Assembly: GCA_041287705.1 (NCBI GenBank)
Contig: JBGGNE010000206.1
Location: 1-11,376 of the forward strand
DNA length: 11,376 bases
Reading direction: 5' to 3'
Source: LW23 sp041287705
GTDB lineage: Bacteria; Verrucomicrobiota; Verrucomicrobiia; Methylacidiphilales; UBA1321
Part shown: one piece after another, positions 5,350 to 11,376 of the stretch
Layout: every line of letters starts with the position of its first letter
Numbering within the stretch: position 1 is the stretch's first letter
The notes under the pieces: model-generated
What the model was told of the DNA's origin: nothing
What the model saw: the letters and a program-made list of their open reading frames with translations, nothing else
Databases searched by the model: none
Translations under genes and position numbers: made by a program

Positions 5350-7362
5350 TTAACCCTTCACGGCGCCTTCGGTCAGGCCCTTTACGAAGAGCCTCATGGA
5401 GAAGACAAATAGAACGATAATCGGCAGACTGACGATGGCATAACCGGCCATCATAGGGCCGTAGTTCTTGATGTACTCACCGGCGAGTCGCTGCAACTGA
5501 ACCATCACGGTAAGACTTTCCGCATCGCGCATGACGATGAGAGGAAGGAGGAATTCGCCCCACTCGTTGATGAAGTGCATGACGCCCACGCTTCCCAGAA
5601 TCGGACCGCACAGGGGCAGCACAATGGTCCGCATCTGCTGGATGTGACTGGCCCCATCGATTTCCGCGGCCTCAAAGAGATCCGACGGTATGTCCGCCAC
5701 AAAGTCGCGCAATACAAAGATAGCGAAGGCCTGGCCGCTGGCGGTGCCGACCAGAATGATGGCCGTCAGCGTGTTCATCAGGCTAAGATCCGATAACAGC
5801 CGGAACAGCGGGATAAGGTTGGCGACAGAAGGCATCATCAGCAGGATCAGCAGCGAGTTCCACAGAAAGGAATGCAGAGGCGCCTTGTAACGGGCAAAGA
5901 AGTAGGCCGCGCACAGGGCGGTACCCAGCGTAAAGATCGTGCCCACAATGCTGATGAAGAGTGAATTGGCTACGCTGGGGGCGACCAGAGTCCACGCGTC
6001 GGACCAGTGCTCCCAGTGGAACGGTGTCGTGGGAACTCCCGGATTGGCGTAGTACTGCGGATTGGTTTTGCCGCTGACGATCGCCACCAGATATACCGGC
6101 AGGAAGGCGGCCGTAAGAATAGCGCACACACCCAGGTGTTTGGACGCGCGCAGCCCGTACTCGATCCCCAGGCGCAGCGGCTTCGGCAGTTGAGAATCCC
6201 GCGGAGCTTCGACAAAGCGCTCCAGACCAAGGCTTTCGCGGAAGCGGGCCCATGCATTGCCAATCGCATCACCCACCTTGCCATACGGGAAGGTGGCCAG
6301 GATGAGGAAGATGCCGATAAAGGTCCAGCCCTTGAAACAGAGCATGATGACGCCAGCCAGCATCAGCATAGGAGGAATGGCAAGCTTCAGGCGCCAGTTC
6401 ATCTTGCTTTCTCCGTCATCCATAACCAGGCGGCTGAACTTCTGCAGTATCAGCACGATCAGAGTCAGCACGACACCAATGGCGCACGCCGCACCCATCT
6501 CCTGATTGACGAACGCCTTGCGCAGCATGAAGAGAGCAGGCACAGTGGCAATACCGCCCGCGCCGCCTTCAATACCGACCAGAATCAGGATGCCGCCCGC
6601 GTCTTTAATCGTACCGATAATGACGAAGACGAGCATGAGGTAGATGGAGCTCGTGATCATGGGCAGTTCGATACGTGTGAACTTCGTCCACCAGTTGACA
6701 CCATCGATATTGGCCGCCTCGTAGATTTCCTTGGGGATAGTGCCCAGCTTGGCCAGGAAAGTCAGCACAGTGAACGAGCCCACCCAGGGGAAGCCCCAGA
6801 TAATGACCGCGGGCAATACCAGGCGGGGATCGCCCAGCCACGCGGGCCGGACGCCTTCCTGAAAGATACCGCCCCAGCCGAGCGCCGCGTCCAGGCTGAC
6901 GAGTGTGGGGAGCATACCCGTGGCCATCAGGAACTGATTCAGATAGCCCTGCGTCGATTCGAAGAAAAAGGACCGCCAGATAAGGACGACAACCAGACCC
7001 GGCGTCACCATGGGGATGATAAACAGAAGCCGGTAGATGAACTGCACGCGCTCGCTTTTGCAGCGGTGGATCCACACGGCCGCAATGAGCGGTGGCGCCA
7101 GCTTCACCACATTCCATATACCCAGAATAAGGGCGATACGGAACGACTGCCAAAAGTCGGTGGACTTCAGGATGTCGGTGTAGTTCTTCAGGCCGACGTA
7201 TTCCGAAACGTCCGAACCGTTCCAGCGATAGAAGCTGTGGAAAATACCGCTTGCCGCAGGGTAATACTGAAATAGCGCGATAAGCAGGAGGGTGGGCGCA
7301 ATGAAGAGATAAATATCCCAGTGATGCGGCAACTGTTTCCAACGGATAATCTTATGACTCAT
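5350..7362 (-). CDS. Fused sugar-type ABC transporter permease (two permease domains in one chain)
   Basis: A 670-residue inner-membrane protein that joins two binding-protein-dependent permease domains of the MalF/UgpA and MalG/UgpE kinds, which are normally two proteins of about 300 residues. The first half (about 1-315) has the ATPase-contact EAA loop at EIYEAANIDGVNWWTKFTR (212-230), ending in IELP. The second half (about 400-670) has DLFEAAEIDGASHIQQMRT (561-579), ending in VLP. Both carry the expected EAA...G spacing. Between them residues 316-400 contain two extra hydrophobic segments (about 325-343 and 346-360) and a charged linker. This odd pair would place both EAA loops on the cytoplasmic side. 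Its ATG overlaps the stop codon of the binding-protein gene (ATGA), indicating translational coupling; there is no Shine-Dalgarno sequence. No ATP-binding subunit is encoded nearby, so a shared one from elsewhere is implied. The substrate is not deducible. Confidence 0.88.
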   Translation of the reverse strand: MSHKIIRWKQLPHHWDIYLFIAPTLLLIALFQYYPAASGIFHSFYRWNGSDVSEYVGLKNYTDILKSTDFWQSFRIALILGIWNVVKLAPPLIAAVWIHRCKSERVQFIYRLLFIIPMVTPGLVVVLIWRSFFFESTQGYLNQFLMATGMLPTLVSLDAALGWGGIFQEGVRPAWLGDPRLVLPAVIIWGFPWVGSFTVLTFLAKLGTIPKEIYEAANIDGVNWWTKFTRIELPMITSSIYLMLVFVIIGTIKDAGGILILVGIEGGAGGIATVPALFMLRKAFVNQEMGAACAIGVVLTLIVLILQKFSRLVMDDGESKMNWRLKLAIPPMLMLAGVIMLCFKGWTFIGIFLILATFPYGKVGDAIGNAWARFRESLGLERFVEAPRDSQLPKPLRLGIEYGLRASKHLGVCAILTAAFLPVYLVAIVSGKTNPQYYANPGVPTTPFHWEHWSDAWTLVAPSVANSLFISIVGTIFTLGTALCAAYFFARYKAPLHSFLWNSLLILLMMPSVANLIPLFRLLSDLSLMNTLTAIILVGTASGQAFAIFVLRDFVADIPSDLFEAAEIDGASHIQQMRTIVLPLCGPILGSVGVMHFINEWGEFLLPLIVMRDAESLTVMVQLQRLAGEYIKNYGPMMAGYAIVSLPIIVLFVFSMRLFVKGLTEGAVKG

Positions 7363-9302
7363 GGCGTGGGGGAAGAGGGAGAAGGAGAAGCGGAAGAAGG
7401 AGCGGGATCAGCAGCTGCCGGTGAAGTCGGAACCGGGGAAGATGCCGGAGCGGGAGTCGCAGGCGCTGGCTCTGTCGCGGGCGCTGAGGACGGAGTTGGT
7501 GGCGGTGCTGCGTCGGAAGCAGGTGATACAGCCGGTGCGGATGGTGCAGACGGCGTCGGAGCGACAGGCGTTTTACTGACCTTATCCCGTATACGTTGCA
7601 GGGCTTCGGGCGTGTACTTATAGATCTGCTGCTCGTAGTAGAGCTCCGGCTGCTTCAGGGCGCGTCCGTAGGTCACATACGTTCCGTCGGAGGAAAGCGT
7701 ACGGAAGACGATGTTGCGGTATTTAATCCAGTCCATCGCGGCCCTGTTCGGGTCCGCGGTTAACATGGCGCGCGTACGCAGGCCCGTACTGAGCTGCTCA
7801 TTGCGTATCTGAGGACGGCGTACATTGCGCTGAAATTCCTCAAAGTCCTCAATGCCTTTGGTCTGGTAATATTCCCGGAACTGCGTGCCCAGTTCCTCAT
7901 AACTCAGCTGATTGACCTGATAGAGCGCGAATATCTGAGCCCACTTGATGGTGATCTCGCCCGCCAGGGCAGGCTCAAAGGAGCTGAAGACGCCCTTCAG
8001 GTTTGGCTCGAACGGCTTCAGTTCGGGCAGCATTTTGGCGCCTGCGATGATGGGGAGCCAGTTCAGCCGGGCATTGAACTTCTCGTTCTGCTTCTGACTG
8101 GCCAGAAACAGCAGGAAATCCAGGGCGATCTCCGGGTTCTTCGAGCCGCGGGTAATGGCGAACGGAATCGTGCCCGCGGGGTTTTCAAATCGGGCGCCTT
8201 CCGCTACCGTGCCGAACTCCGGATCGGTCTTATCGAGCACCGGGAAATCCATGATGCCAAGTTCGAACTTACCCTCGGCCAGAGTCTTGATGCCGCCGGC
8301 TTCCCACAGACCGCACGGCAGAAACACGCCCTTTTCCTGAGCGAAGCCGAAAATAGCTTCGTCACGGTTAAGCCCCACCCAGCCGGGCTGGAAGTACTGG
8401 CGAAGCTCCTTCATCACCGTGAAGGCCGCCACATAGGCGGGGTGATGAAAGTCGATCTTGCCCGTCATGAACCCTATCGCCCACTCGTCGCGGGAGAAAC
8501 GGCCATCTCGATTGAAGTCGATGTCGCGGAACGCCGGGTAGGTCAGCGGCATGATGAGGTTGGTGTTCCAGCTGCCGTAATGGTAACTGGAGCAGCAAAT
8601 GGCGCTGTACCGCAGGCCGTTGGGCATCTTGTGCTTCTGAATCTTCTCGCACAGCTTAAGGAACTCGCGGTAGTTGGTCGGGGGAGTATCAATCCCGGTC
8701 AACTGCTTCAACAGCGTCTTGTTGTAGACAAGGCGCACCCCCATGCGGGCCAGAGTGATGGTCTGGTACTCCTGCGCTTCATCAACGTAGGAATTCTGCA
8801 TGCCATCCAGGAAAGTCTGCTGAAGCGGCACGCCTTCCAGTTCCGTGCCCTTATTGTAAGGGTTCGGTTGGGTGACGTAAGGCGTCAGCGCCATCAGATA
8901 GCGAAGCTGAATGGTGGTCTTCACGTTCTCCGACACCATGCCGACTTCCACGATATCGGGCGCGTTGTCGCCGAGAAGCTGGACCGTAAGCCACTGGCCA
9001 TAGGTGCTCTCCGGGATAGCTTCCTGGGCTATCTTTACGTTCGGATGCATCTTCTCATACTCCGCAGCGGCCTCATTAATGCCGTCGCGCACGCCCTGTT
9101 CCAACTGCCAGTGGGCTATGCGCACGACAGTTTTGTCAGAGACAACTTTCTTGAACTGCCGCACGCCCACCACGTAAGACGACCAGCCGAATGCCAGCGC
9201 AATGACAATCCAGGGCAGCCACGCGTTCAGGAGTTCCAGGGAGGCCATCAGTGGCGAGAGCTTCTTCTCGGCTGACACTCCGTTATCATCGATATCGTTC
9301 AT
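7359..9302 (-). CDS. Membrane-anchored ABC solute-binding protein with EF-hand loop and Pro/Ala/Ser-rich tail
   Basis: A 647-residue extracellular solute-binding protein, longer than the usual 400-450. An N-terminal charged segment precedes one membrane helix (about 28-47), so it is held by a signal anchor; no lipobox is present. From residue 58 the binding domain resembles sugar-binding proteins (family 1 style): VVRIAHWQLEQGVRDGINEA, then GDNAPDIVEVG (111-121), ARMGVRLVYNK (185-195) and NPAGTIPFAITRGSKNPE (374-391). Residues 262-273 read DFNRDGRFSRDE, a complete EF-hand calcium loop (D262, N264, D266, G267, S270, E273). About 450-575 is an additional helical region. The last 71 residues (577-647) are almost all Pro, Ala, Ser and Thr, as in flexible wall or periplasm-spanning linkers. 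The start follows the TPR gene stop by one base and has a strong AGGAGG. It should deliver a carbohydrate-like ligand to the fused permease. Confidence 0.85.
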   Translation of the reverse strand: MNDIDDNGVSAEKKLSPLMASLELLNAWLPWIVIALAFGWSSYVVGVRQFKKVVSDKTVVRIAHWQLEQGVRDGINEAAAEYEKMHPNVKIAQEAIPESTYGQWLTVQLLGDNAPDIVEVGMVSENVKTTIQLRYLMALTPYVTQPNPYNKGTELEGVPLQQTFLDGMQNSYVDEAQEYQTITLARMGVRLVYNKTLLKQLTGIDTPPTNYREFLKLCEKIQKHKMPNGLRYSAICCSSYHYGSWNTNLIMPLTYPAFRDIDFNRDGRFSRDEWAIGFMTGKIDFHHPAYVAAFTVMKELRQYFQPGWVGLNRDEAIFGFAQEKGVFLPCGLWEAGGIKTLAEGKFELGIMDFPVLDKTDPEFGTVAEGARFENPAGTIPFAITRGSKNPEIALDFLLFLASQKQNEKFNARLNWLPIIAGAKMLPELKPFEPNLKGVFSSFEPALAGEITIKWAQIFALYQVNQLSYEELGTQFREYYQTKGIEDFEEFQRNVRRPQIRNEQLSTGLRTRAMLTADPNRAAMDWIKYRNIVFRTLSSDGTYVTYGRALKQPELYYEQQIYKYTPEALQRIRDKVSKTPVAPTPSAPSAPAVSPASDAAPPPTPSSAPATEPAPATPAPASSPVPTSPAAADPAPSSASPSPSSPTP

Positions 9303-9303
9303 G

Positions 9304-10299
9304 CTACTTGCCCTCCTGCGTTGCGGCGGCGGGTATCAGAGGGGCGGCGGTACGGGATTTGCTGGGATCGATCATCCACTTCGCGGGGATTTCACGCCCT
9401 TCGCGCAGAGCGGCCTCCACTTCGTCCATCCGTTTCAACGCTTCTTCGGTACCGAAGGTACGGATATCGCGCGGGTATTCTTTCAGGATCAGCATGTAGT
9501 ACTTGCGGGCCACCTCAAAGTCGCCCACCACAAACTCCGCTTCGTAGGCCAGCCGCCAGTAAAGGCCCGCGTTCTCAAAGTTAGGATTGCTGGTGTCCTT
9601 TTCCTGCACCTCCAGCATCTTCGCCATGTAGGTCAGGTATTTTTCCGACTGCTTCAGCTTTTGATAACAGCCCGCAATCAACTGATAGAAACGGAACGTG
9701 TACGGGCTTTTGGGATTTGCATCGGTGTACGCTTCCGCATCGGCGGCAATCGCACTGGGATCGCGCAGCGCGGCGGAGGACTCCATATTCAGCTGATAGA
9801 GAAGTGCTTCCGTGCCGGCAGCCGTACCGGGGTACTTCTTCGCCACTTCCGCATAGCTCTTCGTCAGATCCTCATAATCCAGAGGAACGTCAGCGCGGGC
9901 AAGATGCTTGCGGCGCACGAGATCGAACGCCGACCAGCTTGCCAGCGGGTGATCGCTCTTTACGGTGGCAAGGATCTTATTGTACAGCTCGGCAGCCTTC
10001 TCCGGATCACGGGTATCCTGCCGGTAATTCCAGCAGCATGCCTGCCCGTACAGCGCCCAAAGATTCAGCCCCGACCCAGGAGGCGTTGCGGCCTCCAGCA
10101 TTTCAAACTTCCTCAGTGCCGCAGGGAATTCGCGCAGGCGATAGGTCGTCCATGCATCGCGCAGCTTTTCCATCCGCGGATCTTCCAAAGGTTGCGCGGG
10201 TGCGGGGGGCGCTGGAGGGGGCTGGCCGAAGGAAACGCAGGGTTCACCTGTAAAAGCGACAAGCAATAGTAGAAAAGGGATAATTCTAGGTGAAAGCAT
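9304..10299 (-). CDS. Secreted TPR-repeat protein, first gene of the ABC operon
   Basis: A 331-residue protein with a Sec signal peptide (about 1-26, hydrophobic core IIPFLLLLVAF, cleavage probably near SFG-Q). The cysteine at 21 lacks a lipobox, so a lipoprotein is unlikely. A short proline-rich linker (27-37) is followed by helical hairpins of tetratricopeptide type at about 45-71, 82-112, 144-172, 200-232 and 245-275. A clear example is ALYGQACCWNYRQ followed by DPEKAAELYNKIL. TPRs make protein-protein contacts, so this could organise or stabilise the solute-binding protein in the periplasm; that is inference from the operon alone. The gene ends one base before the binding-protein start, with that gene's ribosome binding site inside its last codons. 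Its own ATG (10299) has no Shine-Dalgarno sequence; the upstream region is pyrimidine-rich. Paired CATGGGAAAG repeats lie about 45-70 bases upstream. Confidence 0.8.
   Translation of the reverse strand: MLSPRIIPFLLLLVAFTGEPCVSFGQPPPAPPAPAQPLEDPRMEKLRDAWTTYRLREFPAALRKFEMLEAATPPGSGLNLWALYGQACCWNYRQDTRDPEKAAELYNKILATVKSDHPLASWSAFDLVRRKHLARADVPLDYEDLTKSYAEVAKKYPGTAAGTEALLYQLNMESSAALRDPSAIAADAEAYTDANPKSPYTFRFYQLIAGCYQKLKQSEKYLTYMAKMLEVQEKDTSNPNFENAGLYWRLAYEAEFVVGDFEVARKYYMLILKEYPRDIRTFGTEEALKRMDEVEAALREGREIPAKWMIDPSKSRTAAPLIPAAATQEGK
9312..9317 (-). promoter_or_regulatory. Strong ribosome binding site for the solute-binding protein
   Basis: AGGAGG on the minus strand lies nine bases before the ATG at 9302, within the last codons of the TPR gene. 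It is the only full Shine-Dalgarno sequence seen among the genes here, and it fixes the start of the binding protein. It may give this subunit higher translation than its neighbours. Confidence 0.75.
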
Positions 10300-10340
10300 A
10301 ATGCATCTGCTTCTGAAGAAGGAAAAGGATGGCCCGCCCG

Positions 10341-10367
10341 CATGGGAAAGCGCATATCATGGGAAAG
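10341..10367 (-). repeat. Direct repeat upstream of the ABC operon (CATGGGAAAG x2 on plus strand)
   Basis: Two identical ten-base copies, at 10341-10350 and 10358-10367, start 17 bases apart. Read toward the TPR gene they are CTTTCCCATG. They sit in the likely leader or promoter region of the transport operon, where a substrate-responsive regulator could bind. No regulator gene is in the window. Confidence 0.4.
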
Positions 10368-10555
10368 AATGCGAAGGTTCCAATAACAACACAATGCATA
10401 CACATTGGCCAGCCGGAAATTGTCATCGCTTGCACACTTCGCTTAAGCAATCCGCACAACTCATTGATGTCAAGGCAATTTCGAAGACCGCCATATTCAC
10501 AAAACGACCTGTGCAGCCAAGTGCTTCAACTGCATACACTTTGCGTCGGGAAAAT

Positions 10556-10584
10556 TTGTTCTGAAACAGATTCTGCTCTATATC
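10556..10584 (+). promoter_or_regulatory. Candidate promoter for the aroA-like gene
   Basis: TTGTTC (10556-10561) and TATATC (10579-10584) are separated by 17 bases. The -10 region is flanked by a ttctga/tcagaa inverted repeat (10559-10564 and 10583-10588). The resulting leader would be about 230 bases, so a closer unseen promoter is also possible. Confidence 0.28.
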
Positions 10585-10732
10585 AGAAGAAATTTCAAAC
10601 ACTAAAATCACATCTTTGATCGACGATTTTGGATTCCCGAAAGCCATCGCGCAAAATCGGATTCGCTGAAATGCCGTTCCCAAAAAACGCCGCGATTATC
10701 CCAATTCTCATCGCTCCCCACTCCAACAAAGT

Positions 10733-10748
10733 TCCCCGAGATCGGGGA
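10733..10748 (+). repeat. GC-rich palindrome in the aroA-like leader
   Basis: TCCCCGAGATCGGGGA is a perfect inverted repeat with seven-base arms, 73 bases before the chosen start codon. It has no following uridine tract, so a terminator role is unlikely. It could be an operator or a leader hairpin. Confidence 0.4.
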
Positions 10749-10820
10749 TTGAAGACGGCGGGCCTTTTCCGTATCGTTCGCGCTTTACCGCTTTTTTCCC
10801 TCCCATTTACGGCACAGCCC

Positions 10821-11376
10821 ATGACATCCGCCCGCCACCCCAGCGTCCTTCATATTCGCCCTTCCCGGCAGATGTGGGGCGATGTTTCTGTGCCGGGGGA
10901 TAAGATGATCGGGCAGATCGGCATGCTGCTGGCCGCCATGGCGGACGGGGACAGCACCATCACCGGCTACCCGTGGTTTGGCGAGAACGTGCGTCTTCCA
11001 CAGGCACTGCAAGGTCTTGGCGTGGTGATTGATATCTCGGGAACCGCACCGCAGTTTCCGCCCGGAGCCGCAGCGCCCAAAACGCCCGCAAACACCGCCG
11101 TTACGCAGGTAAAAATCCGCGGATGCCGCCGCAAACTGACACCGCTGTGCGAACCGCTGGACTGCGGCGAGAGCGGCACCGCCCTGCGTCTTCTCACCGC
11201 CATGCTGGCCGGGCAATCCTTTGCCACCCGCATGCAGGCCGGCGCGCATCTTTCCTCCGTAAAACTGCAGCCGCTGCTGGCCGTTATGGGCCACATGAAG
11301 GCCGATATCCGCCCGCTGGGCGCCGCCACGGAGCGCCCTCCATTTGTCATCTCCCCTGCCCCGCTGAAGGGCATTC
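10821..11376 (+). CDS. Divergent EPSP synthase-family protein (AroA-like), N-terminal 185 residues
   Basis: This gene runs off the window end. The product belongs to the EPSP synthase (3-phosphoshikimate 1-carboxyvinyltransferase) family. Signs are LHIRPSRQMWGDVSVPGDK (10-28), LLAAMADGDSTITGY (36-50), LDCGESGTALRLLTAMLAG (113-131) and PPFVISPAPLKGI (173-185). True enzymes read PGDKSxSHR after the first strand; here it is PGDKMIGQI. So K28 (E. coli K22) is kept while S23 and R27, which bind shikimate-3-phosphate, become M29 and I33. The N of GNSGT is E117, and the E. coli R124 position is V147 or K148 by ungapped alignment. The segment 74-95 is longer and more Pro/Ala-rich than usual. I chose the ATG at 10821 because the family normally begins about ten residues before the first strand; the frame is open back to an ATG at 10671. 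It may be a functional variant, a paralog with another role, or a decaying gene. The intact frame argues against a pseudogene. Confidence 0.8.
   Translation, partial: MTSARHPSVLHIRPSRQMWGDVSVPGDKMIGQIGMLLAAMADGDSTITGYPWFGENVRLPQALQGLGVVIDISGTAPQFPPGAAAPKTPANTAVTQVKIRGCRRKLTPLCEPLDCGESGTALRLLTAMLAGQSFATRMQAGAHLSSVKLQPLLAVMGHMKADIRPLGAATERPPFVISPAPLKGI

Larger units (their letters stand above)
10300..10820. other. 521-base intergenic region between the divergent ABC operon and aroA-like gene
   Basis: This region is AT-richer than its surroundings and holds no credible gene; the short open frames on both strands lack family features. It should contain promoters for both directions. Minus-strand candidate: TTGACA (10473-10468) with a poor TTGCTT at 17-base spacing. 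Plus-strand candidate: TTGTTC/TATATC (10556-10584). Also present are a CATGGGAAAG direct repeat (10341-10367) and a palindrome (10733-10748). No riboswitch or structured RNA could be recognised. Confidence 0.5.

Noticed and set aside
6007..7275. Long plus-strand open frame of 422 codons opposite the permease gene
   Set aside because: The composition (Gln, His, Arg, Asp) is typical of the antisense of a membrane protein gene, while the minus strand has clear permease motifs and operon overlaps.
8442..9275. Plus-strand open frame of 277 codons opposite the binding-protein gene
   Set aside because: Antisense shadow; the real gene has a strong ribosome binding site and recognisable solute-binding motifs.
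9202..10269. Plus-strand open frame of 355 codons opposite the TPR gene
   Set aside because: Antisense shadow; the minus-strand frame has a signal peptide and TPR pattern.
10237..10299. Lipoprotein signal in the TPR protein
   Set aside because: The cysteine at residue 21 is preceded by G-E-P, which does not fit a lipobox; an ordinary signal peptide fits better.
10423..10683. Minus-strand 86-codon frame in the intergenic region
   Set aside because: It looks less random than its neighbours but has no ribosome binding site, no recognised motif and would overlap the likely promoter zone; left as unsupported.
10671..10820. A 50-residue N-terminal extension of the aroA-like protein from an upstream ATG
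   Set aside because: Family members begin about where the 10821 ATG lies; the extension has no domain features and would cover a perfect palindrome.

Overview
The window is chromosomal DNA of moderate to high GC (mid-50s percent by eye). It comes from a Gram-negative-type bacterium, most plausibly a member of the PVC group (Verrucomicrobiota or a relative). I infer this from the style of the proteins: a fused-permease sugar-type ABC operon with a TPR partner, a RedB-like thioredoxin-fold protein, and a membrane Hpt/CheA-like kinase. Most start codons are preceded by pyrimidine-rich stretches rather than Shine-Dalgarno sequences. No rRNA, tRNA or CRISPR array was seen, and the species assignment is uncertain.

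Layout. Positions 1-104 (minus) hold the first 34 codons of a gene that leaves the window, possibly a transposase or helix-turn-helix protein. Positions 145-870 (minus) encode an ABC-2-like multi-spanning membrane protein that seems to stop inside a membrane helix. Divergent from it, 1112-1705 (plus) encodes a membrane-anchored thioredoxin-fold protein with a CPC motif. After a 324-base spacer come three plus-strand signalling genes. The first is a membrane-bound sensor kinase with an internal Hpt domain and a CheA-type ATPase domain but no CheW-like domain (2030-4174). The second is a single-domain CheY-like receiver (4362-4730). The third is a CheX-like phosphatase (4779-5228). A bidirectional terminator region (about 5240-5330) separates them from a convergent minus-strand operon.

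That operon (10299 down to 5350) encodes, in order of transcription, a secreted TPR protein, a large membrane-anchored solute-binding protein and a fused two-permease ABC protein. The junctions are very tight: one base between the first two genes and an ATGA overlap between the last two. No ABC ATPase is in the window, so one must be supplied from elsewhere. A 521-base intergenic region separates this operon from the start of a plus-strand aroA-like gene (10821 to the window end). Its product clearly has the EPSP synthase fold, but several substrate-binding residues are replaced.

How the genes may work together. Kinase, receiver and phosphatase form a self-contained phosphorelay: the kinase phosphorylates its own Hpt histidine, passes the phosphate to the receiver, and the CheX-like protein removes it. 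No receptor, CheW, CheR, CheB or output domain is encoded here. The TPR protein, binding protein and permease form an uptake system, probably for a carbohydrate-like substrate whose identity cannot be read from the sequence. The most unusual points are the degenerate aroA-like gene, the stripped-down chemosensory module, the EF-hand loop and proline-rich tail of the binding protein, and helically phased direct repeats upstream of the kinase and receiver genes.
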